From contig CBDAUF010000001.1 in the NCBI GenBank assembly GCA_965200535.1, forward strand, positions 1,240,001 to 1,304,000: DNA of 64,000 nucleotides. The letters run 5' to 3'. Shown here piece by piece: positions 28,738 to 37,910 of the stretch. Position 1 is the stretch's first letter; every line of letters begins with the position of its first letter. The stretch comes from MPNO01 sp965200535 (GTDB lineage Bacteria; Pseudomonadota; Alphaproteobacteria; MPNO01). The notes under the pieces are model-generated. The model made no database searches and was not told the origin of the DNA. It worked only from the letters and a program-made list of their open reading frames with translations. Position numbers and translations under genes: made by a program.

Positions 28738-30951
28738 CTAGGTCGGCTCATGAATAGCGCCATCCCGCACCAGCGGCTCCCGCCGATAGGCTGCCAGCAA
28801 CGCGAGGAGGCTGTCGCGCCAATGTGTCTCGGACCAGTGCTCCGGGTGGCCCCGGAGCACAGCCGTTTCAGGCCAGGCCAGTCCTCCCGACTGCCTGCCC
28901 ATTTCCTCCAAGATGTGCTCGCGCGTCTCGAAAATCTCCTGCATCTTCGCCCAGTTGAGGCGGATCGGGCTCCGCCGGAGCGCATCGAACTCGGGCGACG
29001 AAATCGTGACCTCGGCAAACCCCTGCCCCGGCGTCTGGGAAACCTCGACGGTCAGGGCGTAGTGTCGGTCGGCCGTCTCCGGCAGCGGCACCTCCGCCTT
29101 GCGCCCATGCTCGCGGTCTTCCATGAACAGCCAGAAGGCAAACTGGCTGGCGCCCGGGTTGACGGCGTAGCGGTCCGGTGCCGGGGCGCGGAAGACCTGG
29201 CCGCCCTGGCAGCGCTCCCCGCTGGCGATCAGATCGACAAATTGCGGCCGGCCCTCGACCAGCGCATTGATCTGGAGTTGCGGCAGGAAGTCGAAATAGA
29301 TCGGCTGGCCCTCCCGGCCGCGCCGCGCCGCCTCCAGGCAGCCGCGCGCCACCGTGGACGCCGCCAGACACTCGATCTGCGCCGGCAGGATCTCCGGCAG
29401 ATGTCCGAGCGCGGCCGCCAGAGGGTGGTCATAGGGGGAGAACGCCATACCGGACACGATCTCGGCCCGGACCGGCCGAACCTCACGTTCCTTCTCCACG
29501 GTGGATGCCAGCACCAATCCGCCTGCCGGGCGCTGGCGCTCCGGGAAACATCGCAACGCCTTTTCGGCCGAGGCGACCAGTTCAGGCAAATCCAGCTCAT
29601 CCAGCCCGTGCACGGCCCAGACGGCGAGATAGCGAAAGTCGCCGCCCTCCATATCCGCCCGGCGCAGCCAGAAGGACGCGCCGAGCTCGCGCAGGTTCGA
29701 AGGCAGGTCGCGCGAATTGCCCGACAGCAGCTCAACGACCGTACGCTGCTCGGCGATCACAATCATCGGGTCGTCATGGACCAGCCACTGGCCGCGATGA
29801 TGTTCATCCGCAACGACGAGCGGCGACGCGAATCCGCATTCGGCGTCATGGGCCCACAACAGGCCGGCCGCCACCACCGCCTTGCAGAATTCCGCCCAGC
29901 AGCGGTGCTGCCAGCGCCAGAGATCGTCGAGCGCGCGCTCGCGCCGGATCAGTTCCTGCCGCGCCTGCCAGACGAGCCGGTAGCGGGCGTCATGCACCAG
30001 CACATAGTTGGGCTGCGCGGCCTCGATCTGGCGTGAGACGCCCTGCTCTACGAGTCGCGCTTCGAGACTGCGGCAAGCCCGCCGATAGCGCCGGACGAGA
30101 TGCTGCTTCTCGGCGCCGCGATGCGGCTGGACGGCGTCCAAATAGTCTCCGGCCGCCGCGACGCTTCGCACCATCAGGTCGCGGAAGACGCGATTTTCGA
30201 GGGTGTCGCGGTTCTCGCGGCGCGCGACGGCCAGAATGCGCTGCCGGGGCCCGGCCCGCTCCGCCAGGCTGCGGCCGGGCTGGCGGGAGAGCCAGCGCAT
30301 GCATTGCGTGTCCAGTTCCTGTACGCCCGACAGGGTCACAAGCTCGCGGCTCCGGTTCAGCAACCGCCGCGGATGCTCAGCGATATCTTCCCAGAGCCGG
30401 CCATGCTCTTCGGCGTGGCGGACGATCACGTCTTTGGTCGGGTCTCTGGTATGCGTCGGATTGAGCCAGAGCTCCTGGACATGTCTCCACGGGTCCTGCT
30501 GTCTGGCGAGCGCCGAGCGGAAATCCTCCATGCGCGCCGCAATCGTTTGCAGGGAACGCAGCAGCCGCGACGACCGATCGGTGGCACCCTCCGGCGCCGC
30601 CTCGGTTGGCGGCCGGCGAATAGGAAGGCTGTACTCGATCGTGGCGTCGCCGTCCCAGCCGTGGAAGCGCAGCGTTTGCGCATTCCGACCGTCCAGCGGC
30701 AACGGGAGCTCCCAGAGTTGCTGCGTCTCGTCCAGACGGGTGCGCAGATCGACAAAGCGCTCGCCGTTCCGGCCATTGCCGTCGATCAACACCGCCCGTT
30801 CGTCGCGGCTGAACAGCAGCGGCGCCATCAGCCCGTCGCTCTCCACCTTGCCGGGTGCGCGAAGCTCCTGCCGGTTTTGGCTCGGTCCGAGCAGGCCCCA
30901 GGGCCGATGCAGGACGATCAGGTCCGGCGTACCCGTCGCCGCACCTCTCAT
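28738..30951 (-). CDS. DUF2357 (McrC-like) protein of a putative defence operon
   Basis: The 737-residue product matches DUF2357 proteins, which accompany McrB-type motors. The typical E-N-R box is seen in RRENRDTLENRVFRDLMV near residue 250, and a C-terminal nuclease-like section contains IYFDFLPQLQINALVEGRPQFVDLI. In McrBC-type systems the AAA+ protein translocates on nucleic acid and the McrC-like partner cuts or regulates. Its ATG overlaps the stop of the AAA+ gene (ATGA), so the two are translationally coupled. It ends in TAG, after which the frame stays open into the next gene. The family assignment is good; endonuclease activity is inference. Confidence 0.75.
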   Translation of the reverse strand: MRGAATGTPDLIVLHRPWGLLGPSQNRQELRAPGKVESDGLMAPLLFSRDERAVLIDGNGRNGERFVDLRTRLDETQQLWELPLPLDGRNAQTLRFHGWDGDATIEYSLPIRRPPTEAAPEGATDRSSRLLRSLQTIAARMEDFRSALARQQDPWRHVQELWLNPTHTRDPTKDVIVRHAEEHGRLWEDIAEHPRRLLNRSRELVTLSGVQELDTQCMRWLSRQPGRSLAERAGPRQRILAVARRENRDTLENRVFRDLMVRSVAAAGDYLDAVQPHRGAEKQHLVRRYRRACRSLEARLVEQGVSRQIEAAQPNYVLVHDARYRLVWQARQELIRRERALDDLWRWQHRCWAEFCKAVVAAGLLWAHDAECGFASPLVVADEHHRGQWLVHDDPMIVIAEQRTVVELLSGNSRDLPSNLRELGASFWLRRADMEGGDFRYLAVWAVHGLDELDLPELVASAEKALRCFPERQRPAGGLVLASTVEKEREVRPVRAEIVSGMAFSPYDHPLAAALGHLPEILPAQIECLAASTVARGCLEAARRGREGQPIYFDFLPQLQINALVEGRPQFVDLIASGERCQGGQVFRAPAPDRYAVNPGASQFAFWLFMEDREHGRKAEVPLPETADRHYALTVEVSQTPGQGFAEVTISSPEFDALRRSPIRLNWAKMQEIFETREHILEEMGRQSGGLAWPETAVLRGHPEHWSETHWRDSLLALLAAYRREPLVRDGAIHEPT

Positions 30952-33014
30952 CGTCGTGTCAGTCCCCGCCAGACGAGCAGATCGCTGCTATCGGACGATG
31001 AGCCGAGCGCATCGCGAAGCGCCTCTGCCAATTCCCGGTCGGCCAACTTCTGATCGACAAATGCGTGCAGTTTCCAAAGCGGCTGGTGGTGGTCTTCCCT
31101 GGAGACGCCGCGCAATCGCGGCAGTATCCGGAGCTCGATCTGGTCGCTGATCGCGGCTTCTAACGCATTCGGGCTCGGCCGCTCCGGATAGTTGGCCGCG
31201 TAATGCAGCATCGCCTGCCCGGTGCGATGCCCGAACGGCCGCCCCATGTCGTCCATGATGGCGTTGATGTCCTGGACATAGTCGCGCGCGCGTTGGAAAT
31301 TCTCCTGATCCGAGGCCTTTCGCGTCCACTCCCGCCAGCGGGATTTGGGCAGATAGCCGCGCTGTTCGCCGGGCTTCGGTTCGGCCAGTTCCGGCTTCAG
31401 TTCCTCCGGTTTCGGAAAGCGCATCAGATTGGCGCGATCAAGCACCTTGTCGGAGAGCGACTGCGTGGACTCGTCCTCGTTCATGGTTCCGACAAACAGG
31501 ACGTTCTGGCCGGCATAGACGCGCCGGGGCTGACCCTGCCTGCTGACATCGATCTCGATCTCGGACGGGGCCCGGGCCGCCTTGTCCGTCGCGCGATCAT
31601 CGAGCGGCCGGCCTTCGAGACGGCTCAGAAACTCCGAGAAATAATGTTCTACCCGCGCAAGGTTCATCTCATCCAGAAGCACCAGCAACATGTGGTCCTC
31701 GAACCGCTCGGCCTGCTCCGACCAGTTATGCGGATCGAGATGGACCAGGGCGCGGGCCAGGTCGGTCGCCCGGTAACGCCGCTCGATATAGTTGTAGAAA
31801 CCGAACAGGTCCTGGGGGCCGTCCCAGCGCGGTTGCACCGGCAGCTTCAGGAAGTGCATCCCCATCGCCTCGGCATAAATTCGCGGCAACTGGCTCTTGC
31901 CGGTGCCGCTGATGCCGGCGAGCACGGTGAGCGGCGAGATGGCCGCCGTCTTCAGGCTGGTGTGGAACGCCTTGACCTGCCGGTCATGGAAGTCGAAGCC
32001 GCTCTGTTCCAGATGCTTGCGAACCCGGTCTAGCGCCCTGTTTTCGCTTTCGTCGTTCGACGCACGGTCTGTCCCGTCACTGGATGCTCTGAGACAGTCG
32101 GGCGGGGTGAGCAGATCCTCCAACGCGCGATCGTCCCCTTCGCTCGCCCCTTCCAGCTCCGCTTCCTGCTGCGCGATTCGCGCGTTGAGGCGGACTTCCT
32201 CGGACTGGAGACGGGCCACATTTGGACCGAGTTCCCGTAGGCGGGCTTCAACCTCTTTGAGCTCCTTCCTCTTGCCCGCCAGGCTCGCAAGTTCCTCTTT
32301 GACCGTCTCAAGCCGGCCTGCCTCCCGTTGAAGCGTCTCCAGTAGGTCGCGCCGGCGCCCTTCGAGCGCCTCCGCTTCGCGGACCAGGCGGGACCGGCGC
32401 TCCCGAACCTCTTCCAGAGCGAGGCGCGCCTCCGTGAGTTCGGCCCGTTCTTTTGTCGCCAACGCCTTCGTCTCATCGACCTCCCGGCGTAGTGCGTCCA
32501 GCGCCCGGCCGCGGTCTTCGATCTCGCGTTCGATCCCTGCCCGTTGCCGGTCCACGGCCTCGGCGCGCCCGCGCGCATCCTCCAGATGACCCTTGGCCTC
32601 GCCGAGTTGCGTCTGCGTTTCAGCTAGCTTCTCCAGCGTCTGACGAAAATCCTCGCGCACCTGCTCGACCTCGCTGCGCATGGCCCCCAAGCCGGCATAT
32701 TCGGCCTTGGCTGCCTCGACCTGCGATTTCCAATGTTCCGCCTCCGCTGCCAGACGGTCACGCTCCAGAATGCGGGATTCCAGGCCATGGATGTCTTCTT
32801 CGAGCGCTTTCTTCTGGCACTCCAGGTCGAGCAGTTCCGCCTCGCGCGCTGCGACTAGGGTTGTCAGTTCTCCGTCCCGGGCTGCGGCCGGAAGCTGCGA
32901 CCAGGCAAGCCGGTGCCGCACTCCAAAAGCAAAGCTCAGTCCCAGAACGACGATCGTGACCGCGGCCGCAGCAAGCAGTGACCATTCTTCGGGATTCAAG
33001 GTCCAATCCATCAA
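30948..33014 (-). CDS. Membrane-anchored coiled-coil McrB-like AAA+ protein
   Basis: The 688-residue product has three parts. A membrane helix lies at about residues 11-31 (LLAAAAVTIVVLGLSFAFGV). A long coiled coil runs from about 45 to 295, rich in E/R/L heptads. The AAA+ motor is from about 345 to the end: Walker A GISGTGKS at 367-374, Walker B LLVLLDEMNLARVEHYFSEF near 435, and VLFVGTMNEDES followed by LSDKVLDRANLM, the McrB/MoxR-like pattern. The motor is probably held at the inner membrane. It is sandwiched between another membrane-anchored coiled-coil protein (25 bases upstream) and DUF2357 (4-base overlap). Confidence 0.85.
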   Translation of the reverse strand: MMDWTLNPEEWSLLAAAAVTIVVLGLSFAFGVRHRLAWSQLPAAARDGELTTLVAAREAELLDLECQKKALEEDIHGLESRILERDRLAAEAEHWKSQVEAAKAEYAGLGAMRSEVEQVREDFRQTLEKLAETQTQLGEAKGHLEDARGRAEAVDRQRAGIEREIEDRGRALDALRREVDETKALATKERAELTEARLALEEVRERRSRLVREAEALEGRRRDLLETLQREAGRLETVKEELASLAGKRKELKEVEARLRELGPNVARLQSEEVRLNARIAQQEAELEGASEGDDRALEDLLTPPDCLRASSDGTDRASNDESENRALDRVRKHLEQSGFDFHDRQVKAFHTSLKTAAISPLTVLAGISGTGKSQLPRIYAEAMGMHFLKLPVQPRWDGPQDLFGFYNYIERRYRATDLARALVHLDPHNWSEQAERFEDHMLLVLLDEMNLARVEHYFSEFLSRLEGRPLDDRATDKAARAPSEIEIDVSRQGQPRRVYAGQNVLFVGTMNEDESTQSLSDKVLDRANLMRFPKPEELKPELAEPKPGEQRGYLPKSRWREWTRKASDQENFQRARDYVQDINAIMDDMGRPFGHRTGQAMLHYAANYPERPSPNALEAAISDQIELRILPRLRGVSREDHHQPLWKLHAFVDQKLADRELAEALRDALGSSSDSSDLLVWRGLTRR

Positions 33015-33039
33015 ACCGTCCTCATTTCTCGAATTTCAG

Positions 33040-34953
33040 TCACTCTTCCAGCACGCTCGCCGGCCCGGTGCCCGCGCCCTGCCGCTGCAAGTCGCGCAGT
33101 CGCTGCTCAAGCCGCCGGGTCGCCTCTTGCAGCCCCTGAAGCTGCGTTCTCGATTCGGTTTCCTCGGCGCGCAGTCCTGCCAGATTAGCCTCCGCGATGC
33201 CGATCTCGCCCAGGAGCCGCGCACGCTCAGCCTGCTGGCGCTCCAGATCGGCCACTATCGCACCAGCGGTCTCGCGCCGGGCGTCAAGTGCGGTCAGGCG
33301 CGACCGGAGTTCCGCCTCCTCCGTCTGCAAGCCCTGCAAGGCGCCTGTGGCGGCGGCGATCTCAGTCACCAGCCGGTCGCGCTCGGCGCGGCGGGCCTCC
33401 AGATCGGTGACTTCTCCGCCGGCGGTCTCGCGCCGGGCGTCAAGCGCGGTCAGGCGCGACCGGAGTTCCGCTTCCTCCGTCTGCAAGCCCTGCAAGGCGC
33501 CCTTGGCGGCGGCGATCTCTGCCACCAGCCGGTCGCGCTCGGCGCGGCGAGCTCCCAGATCGGCGACTTGCCCGCCGGCGGTCACACGCCGGGCGTCAAG
33601 CGCGGTCAGGCGCGACTGGAGCTCCGCGTTCTCCCCCTGCAAGCCCTGCAGGGTACCCTTGGCTGCGGCGATCTCTGCCACCAGCCGGTCGCGCTCGGCG
33701 CGGCGGGCTCCCAGATCGGCGATCTCGCTGGCCGTGGCCTCGCGCGTTGCGGTCAGGGACTGGATCTCTTCTTCCAACCGTGGCAGCCGCGTCGCCAAGC
33801 GCTCTGCCCGATCCGCATGGTCGCGCGTCTCGGCGAGCGCACGCCGGGCTTCCAGCAGCGCCCCACGAGTGATGACGAGCTGCTGCTCGGCTCCTGCAAG
33901 GTCCTCGCGAACCGGCGCGAGGCGCGTATGCCTGCCAGTCAGGTCCTGAATCCGCGCCGCCAGGGTCCGCTCCTCTGTGAGCGCCGTCTCCACGCCTGCC
34001 CGGACGCGGCGAAGCTCGTCTTCCGCGGCGCCGAGTTCGGCCCTGATGGCGGTGAGCGCGCTCTTTGCCTCGCCGTGGGCCTGCCGGTCGCGCTCCAGGG
34101 CTGCGATTGCCGATTCCAGGTCCGATTTGCGGGCATCGAGTTGAGCGACAGTCCCGGCGAGCACCTCGCGCCGGCCACGGACGGCTTCCAGGGCGGCCGT
34201 TTCCCGCCCGACCGCCTGACGCGCCGCATCGGCCGCGGCACGGAGGTCGTCTCGCCCGGCCTCCAGCGCGCCCAGCTCCTGACGAGCGCTGTCCAGCCGC
34301 TTGGTCAGCGCCGCCAGTCCTTCACGTTCCTGCTCCGAACGGCCCTGCAGACCAGCGAGTTCGCTCTGCAGGGCTGCCAACTCGCTTCGGGCCCGATCAC
34401 GATCGGCGCCGATAGTTTCGAGACTGTCGCGCATCGCCTGCAGGCGGTCGCCCGCGCGTTCCCGCTCGGCTTTGAGGTCGTCGGCGCGTTGCCGTTCGGC
34501 GGCAGTCCGGTCAGCAAGTTGGGCGCGCTCCCGTTCCAGCGTGTGCAGTTCCTGGCGCGCCTCAGCAAGGTCAGCCTCCAACGCGGCCTGTTTCTTGCGC
34601 GCCGCCTCGGCCTTTGCCACGACCGCCTGGGCTTGTGAAATGTCACGGTCCAGTAACTCTTTGCGCTGGCTGAGATCGCTCACAGCCTGCTGCAGCTCCG
34701 CTTCGGCGGCCCGCTTTGTGTCCAAGGCGGCCTCCAACGCGCGGAGGGCCTCCTGCGACTGCTCGAGCCTCAAGGTGACGCCGTCCAGCTCGGCCCGTCG
34801 GGTCTCGCGGCTCGCGACCTGCTCCTAGGTGGCATAAGCAAGCCAGACGATTGCCCCGACGCCGAGCAGAGCCAGAACGCCGAGTAGCAGCAAGGGCGGC
34901 CAAAATGCCGGCGGCTGCGTCCTATCCGCGGATGGCGTGGTCGATTCGTTCAA
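33040..34953 (-). CDS. Membrane-anchored long coiled-coil protein, split by in-frame TAG at codon 43
   Basis: The best start is TTG 34953 (GGAGAG seven bases upstream), overlapping the nuclease gene by 32 bases. It gives NESTTPSADRTQPP, then a membrane helix (FWPPLLLLGVLALLGVGAIV). TAG at 34825-34827 follows directly, and after it the same frame runs for 595 codons of nearly uninterrupted coiled coil to 33040. The part after the TAG has its first ATG at 34773. Composition is E/R/L/A-rich with heptads and four 52-residue tandem repeats near the C-terminus. Without read-through the coil would lose its membrane anchor. The architecture (TM plus coil) repeats that of the AAA+ gene 25 bases downstream, suggesting the two pair through their coils. 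Confidence 0.75.
33112..33735 (-). repeat. Four 156-bp (52-residue) tandem repeats in the coiled-coil gene
   Basis: Units at 33735-33580, 33579-33424, 33423-33268 and 33267-33112 encode TA-x-x-x-ADL-x-ARRAERDRLV-type repeats with LQGLQ-x-E-x-AEL-x-SRLTALDARR. The first three are nearly identical at the DNA level; the fourth is diverged. The period keeps the frame, so copy number could vary without breaking the gene. Confidence 0.85.
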
Positions 34954-35491
34954 GACATCTCTCCAGTTCATCCCTCAGCTCATGGACCCAGAAGCGCAAA
35001 ACCTGCCAACCGAGCGCCTTCAATTGGTGGTCCCGCCACAGGTCCGTCGCCAGCCGGTTGCCATCGCCGTCGGTATGGAAGGCAACGCTGTCCACCTCGA
35101 TGTCGAGACGCAGCGGCGGGCTGCGGGTTTCATCGACGATGGCGAGGTCCAGGAAGCGGCCAGCGACCGGATGCTGCACGATCAGGTCGTGCCCCCGCTT
35201 CACCAGCGCGTCATGCAGGCGCTTCTCCCAAGGGCTGTCGAAGCGATCGTCGAAGCCGCCGGGGCGTGGCGCTGCGGCCGGATTCTCACACAGGCTCCAT
35301 CGTCGGCCCGCATCCATCTCGACCATGCGGCGGCGATGAAGCTCGGCCAGGGCGCGGACGATTTCATGCTTGCCTGCAACGGCGCCTGCCATCGTCAGCT
35401 GGGAACGAATTCGCTCTATGGTCAAACCGAGCGGTGCGCTCTCCACAAGGCGAAATATCATGTCCTCAAGCAGAGAAACTTGAACCGTCAT
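34922..35491 (-). CDS. DUF559/Vsr-like PD-(D/E)xK nuclease with N-terminal winged-helix-like domain
   Basis: The 189-residue product has a helical N-terminal domain (LGLTIERIRSQLT, HEIVRALAELHRRRMVEMD) that looks like a DNA-binding winged helix. From about residue 90 it shows a DUF559/Vsr-like nuclease core: DSPWEKRLHDALVKRG, the acidic residues in RFLDLAIVDE, LDIEVDSVAFHTD as the E-x-K-like site, then LKALGWQVLRFWVHELRDEL. ATG 35491 is chosen because protein-like composition starts there; the longer frame upstream is GC-rich shadow. It is the first gene of the McrB-like operon and could supply its nicking or cleaving activity. Confidence 0.75.
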   Translation of the reverse strand: MTVQVSLLEDMIFRLVESAPLGLTIERIRSQLTMAGAVAGKHEIVRALAELHRRRMVEMDAGRRWSLCENPAAAPRPGGFDDRFDSPWEKRLHDALVKRGHDLIVQHPVAGRFLDLAIVDETRSPPLRLDIEVDSVAFHTDGDGNRLATDLWRDHQLKALGWQVLRFWVHELRDELERCLERIDHAIRG

Positions 35492-35589
35492 TAGGAAGGG
35501 CCTTACGGGTCGCGTGCGAGAGCCTGGGCGGTGAAAATGAGGCTTTGGCGGTCTTGATTTCGGCCTCGGGGCCGGGTGCTCCCCGCTGG

Positions 35590-35937
35590 TCAGGCGGGCG
35601 CGAGGTCGTCGAGAGTGATGCGGAGGGCATCGGCGAGGGATCGCAGCGTCCGGACAGATCCGGTGGCGCGCCCCGCTTCGATTTCGTTGATCTGCACGCG
35701 GCTGACGCCCGCGGAACGCGCAAGATACGACTGCGATATGCCCCGGTATGTCCGCCAGCCTCTCAGCGGATTGTGACCGTCGATCAGCCGGTCGGCGACC
35801 TCGGCGGGCAGCAGTTCCTCGGCCCCGGCCGCAAGGCGGGCCGCAACGGACCGGGCCGCATGCATATCCGCGCCCTCCTCCGCAGCCGCGCACAGGCGGG
35901 CGTACTCGGCCTCGGTAATGGTGACGGTTCCGCTCAT
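35590..35937 (-). CDS. XRE-family helix-turn-helix regulator or orphan antitoxin
   Basis: The 115-residue product has a helical N-terminus (ITEAEYARLCAAAEEGADM) and a C-terminal XRE helix-turn-helix (YRGISQSYLARSAGVSRVQI, SVRTLRSLADALRITLDDLAP). This layout matches XRE antitoxins and phage-like regulators. No toxin lies beside it. It is 98 bases upstream of the nuclease gene on the same strand, so it could regulate the McrB-like operon. ATG 35937 gives the family-like start (MSGTVTITEAEYARL). Confidence 0.8.
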   Translation of the reverse strand: MSGTVTITEAEYARLCAAAEEGADMHAARSVAARLAAGAEELLPAEVADRLIDGHNPLRGWRTYRGISQSYLARSAGVSRVQINEIEAGRATGSVRTLRSLADALRITLDDLAPA

Positions 35938-36086
35938 GGCTCTACTCCCTGTAGACAGTGCCCCGGCATCGATATCGACTACAGTCACCGCGGCGCCCGC
36001 GCGGACCGAGACGTACGTGCCCGCGCCGCGGCGCTATGATCCTTCCGTCGGAGCGATGCGGCAACCGCGGCAGGAGCGATCGGGAC

Positions 36087-36803
36087 GTGGCAACTTTCGT
36101 GGTCGCCCACGGTGCGTGGTCGGCTGGCTGGGCGTGGCGGAAGATGCACCCGCTGATGCGTGCGGCGGGGCATGAGTTGTGGACGCCGACGATGACCGGG
36201 ATTGGCGAGCGCGCGCATCTGGCGGCCAGGTCCGTCGATCTCGAAACCCATATCGCGGACATGCTGGCGGTGCTCACCTTCGAAGATCTTCAGAATGTCG
36301 TCCTGGTCGGCCACAGCTATGGCGGCATCGTCGCCACCGCGGTCGCCGACCGCGCGCGCGACCGCGTTGCCCGGCTGGTCTATCTCGATGCCTTCGTGCC
36401 CGAGCACGGCCAATGCCTTCTCGACCTGGTGCCGGAGGAAACGCGCGCGGCCATGCGTGCGGCGGCGCGGGACGAGGGCGACGGCTGGCTGGTGCCGCCC
36501 AACCCGATCCCGTCCGATACCGCCGGCGCCGATGCCGAATGGATCCGGCAACGCCGGATGCCGCACCCGCTCGCGGCCTTCGAGGCGCCTTTGCGGATGA
36601 CCGGCGGTGCGATCGACCGACCGCGCAGCTACATCTACTGCACGCGCGTCGCCCCCGGCGATCCGTTCCGCCGGTTCGCCGAGCACGCGCGCGCCGCGCC
36701 GCGCTGGACCTGTCATGATCTCGATGCCAGCCACAGCCCTCACGTCACCGCCCCGGAGTGCCTGCGCGATCTGCTGATCCGGACGCTCGAGGACCGCGGC
36801 TGA
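36087..36803 (+). CDS. Alpha/beta-fold hydrolase (esterase)
   Basis: The 238-residue product has the salicylate-esterase/hydroxynitrile-lyase-like alpha/beta hydrolase pattern: oxyanion-region VVAHGAWSAGWAW near residue 8, nucleophile elbow GHSYGG near 73, and catalytic His in DASHSPHVT near the end. The start is GTG 36087 with AGGAG upstream. The substrate is unknown. Confidence 0.85.
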   Translation: MATFVVAHGAWSAGWAWRKMHPLMRAAGHELWTPTMTGIGERAHLAARSVDLETHIADMLAVLTFEDLQNVVLVGHSYGGIVATAVADRARDRVARLVYLDAFVPEHGQCLLDLVPEETRAAMRAAARDEGDGWLVPPNPIPSDTAGADAEWIRQRRMPHPLAAFEAPLRMTGGAIDRPRSYIYCTRVAPGDPFRRFAEHARAAPRWTCHDLDASHSPHVTAPECLRDLLIRTLEDRG

Positions 36804-36919
36804 GGACGCCGGTCGGGACCTCTGTTTTGTAGTGAGACGGCGATGACCCGGCAGTTTGGCCGGCCCGGGCGGCAAGCGGGCAACGGCACGGGAAAAATAA
36901 GGTGCAGGCGTCCATCACC

Positions 36920-37116
36920 GGGAGAGGGCCCAGACCAGACAACCCATGGGCGGCCCGCAACGGGAGCTTCTGATCATAATGCTTGCCGTGAAAACGAACG
37001 TAGCAGCACGTAGAGGGACTTCCATCGTACCGGGCAAACATAACCTCCGGTCCGTGACGATCGGATTCGCGGATAGTCTTTTCCACCGCCTCCCTGTCGA
37101 TATGCCGAATGCTCAT
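36920..37116 (-). pseudogene. N-terminal remnant resembling ScoMcrA-type HNH restriction proteins
   Basis: ATG 37116 with a strong ribosome-binding site (AGGAGC) starts a piece reading MSIRHIDREAVEKTIRESDR, then RYDGSPSTCCYVRFHGKHYDQK and AAHG. This follows the N-terminal domain common to ScoMcrA-like and related HNH proteins (Y-x-V-x-H-x-G-x-x-Y-D-x-K-A-x-x-x-AAHG). After about 65 residues homology ends, and the reading frame runs on without family features to 36745. The catalytic HNH part is absent, so this is a truncated remnant. Confidence 0.45.
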
Positions 37117-37315
37117 CTTTGCTCCTGAATTTGCTTTGAATTCCGGCGCACTGACCTTACTGGCCAGCCCCTCGAACCCTGCCGAAAGAGGCAGACAGCA
37201 CGGCGACACGGAGTAATGGGGTCAAGACCGCAAAAGGCCGCAACTCTTGTGACCGGGACGCGCTGCAAGGAATTCGCCCTGCTTTCGCATATCGAAATAC
37301 GATACACTGCGAGCC

Positions 37316-37594
37316 ATGATCCGGAGCTTTCGCTGCGAGGAGACCGAACGGCTCGCCGACGGCTTCCGAGTTTCCCGGTTTGCGAGTGTCGAAGGCGTGG
37401 CCCGACGCAAGCTCGCGCAACTAGACGCGGCTGCAACCCTGGATTTCCTGCGCGTCCCTCCCGGGAACCGTCTCGAAGCCCTGCGCGGCGACCGCAACGG
37501 TCAGTACAGCATCTGGATCAACCGCCGATGGCGGCTTTGTTTTCGCTTCATCGACGGAGACGCCCATGATGCCGAAATCGTCGATGACCACTGA
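37316..37594 (+). CDS. higB: HigB-type toxin (RelE/ParE superfamily)
   Basis: The 92-residue product is a HigB mRNA-interferase-like toxin: IRSFRCEETERLADG at the start, RKLAQLDAA in the helices, and the core RLEALRGDRNGQYSIWINRRWRLCFRF. Such toxins cleave mRNA at the ribosome. It is followed by its antitoxin, with the toxin first, the usual HigBA order. Confidence 0.92.
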   Translation: MIRSFRCEETERLADGFRVSRFASVEGVARRKLAQLDAAATLDFLRVPPGNRLEALRGDRNGQYSIWINRRWRLCFRFIDGDAHDAEIVDDH

Positions 37595-37619
37595 TACCGC
37601 CCAAGGAGGGTTCGCCATA

Positions 37620-37910
37620 ATGCGCCTGGAACCCATTCACCCCGGCGAGATCCTGAAACATGATTTCATGGATCCTTTTGCGCTGTCCTCGACGGCGCTC
37701 GCGAAGGCGATCGGCGTGACGCCGGCGCGGATCAGCGAGATTGTGCGCGGGCGCAGGGGCATCACCGCCGAGACCGCCCTGCGTCTGGCCCGTTATTTCA
37801 GCACCGACGCTCGAAGCTGGATGAACCTCCAGCAACGCTACGAACTGGCGTGTGCGGAGCGGGACAAGGCTGAAGCCCTGCGCGCCATTCGCCCGCGCCG
37901 CGCCGCATAG
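37620..37910 (+). CDS. higA: HigA-type antitoxin (XRE family)
   Basis: The 96-residue product begins MRLEPIHPGEIL and has the HigA helix-turn-helix (SSTALAKAIGVTPARISEIVRGRRGITAETALRLARYF). ATG 37620 is chosen because AAGGAGGG (37602-37609) lies 10 bases upstream; earlier in-frame ATGs overlap the toxin end. HigA binds HigB and represses the shared promoter. Confidence 0.92.
   Translation: MRLEPIHPGEILKHDFMDPFALSSTALAKAIGVTPARISEIVRGRRGITAETALRLARYFSTDARSWMNLQQRYELACAERDKAEALRAIRPRRAA

Noticed and set aside
34825..34827. Genome-wide reassignment of TAG as an amino acid
   Set aside because: Other genes here appear to terminate normally at TAG or other stops, and the other broken genes use TGA and TAA, so general recoding is not needed.
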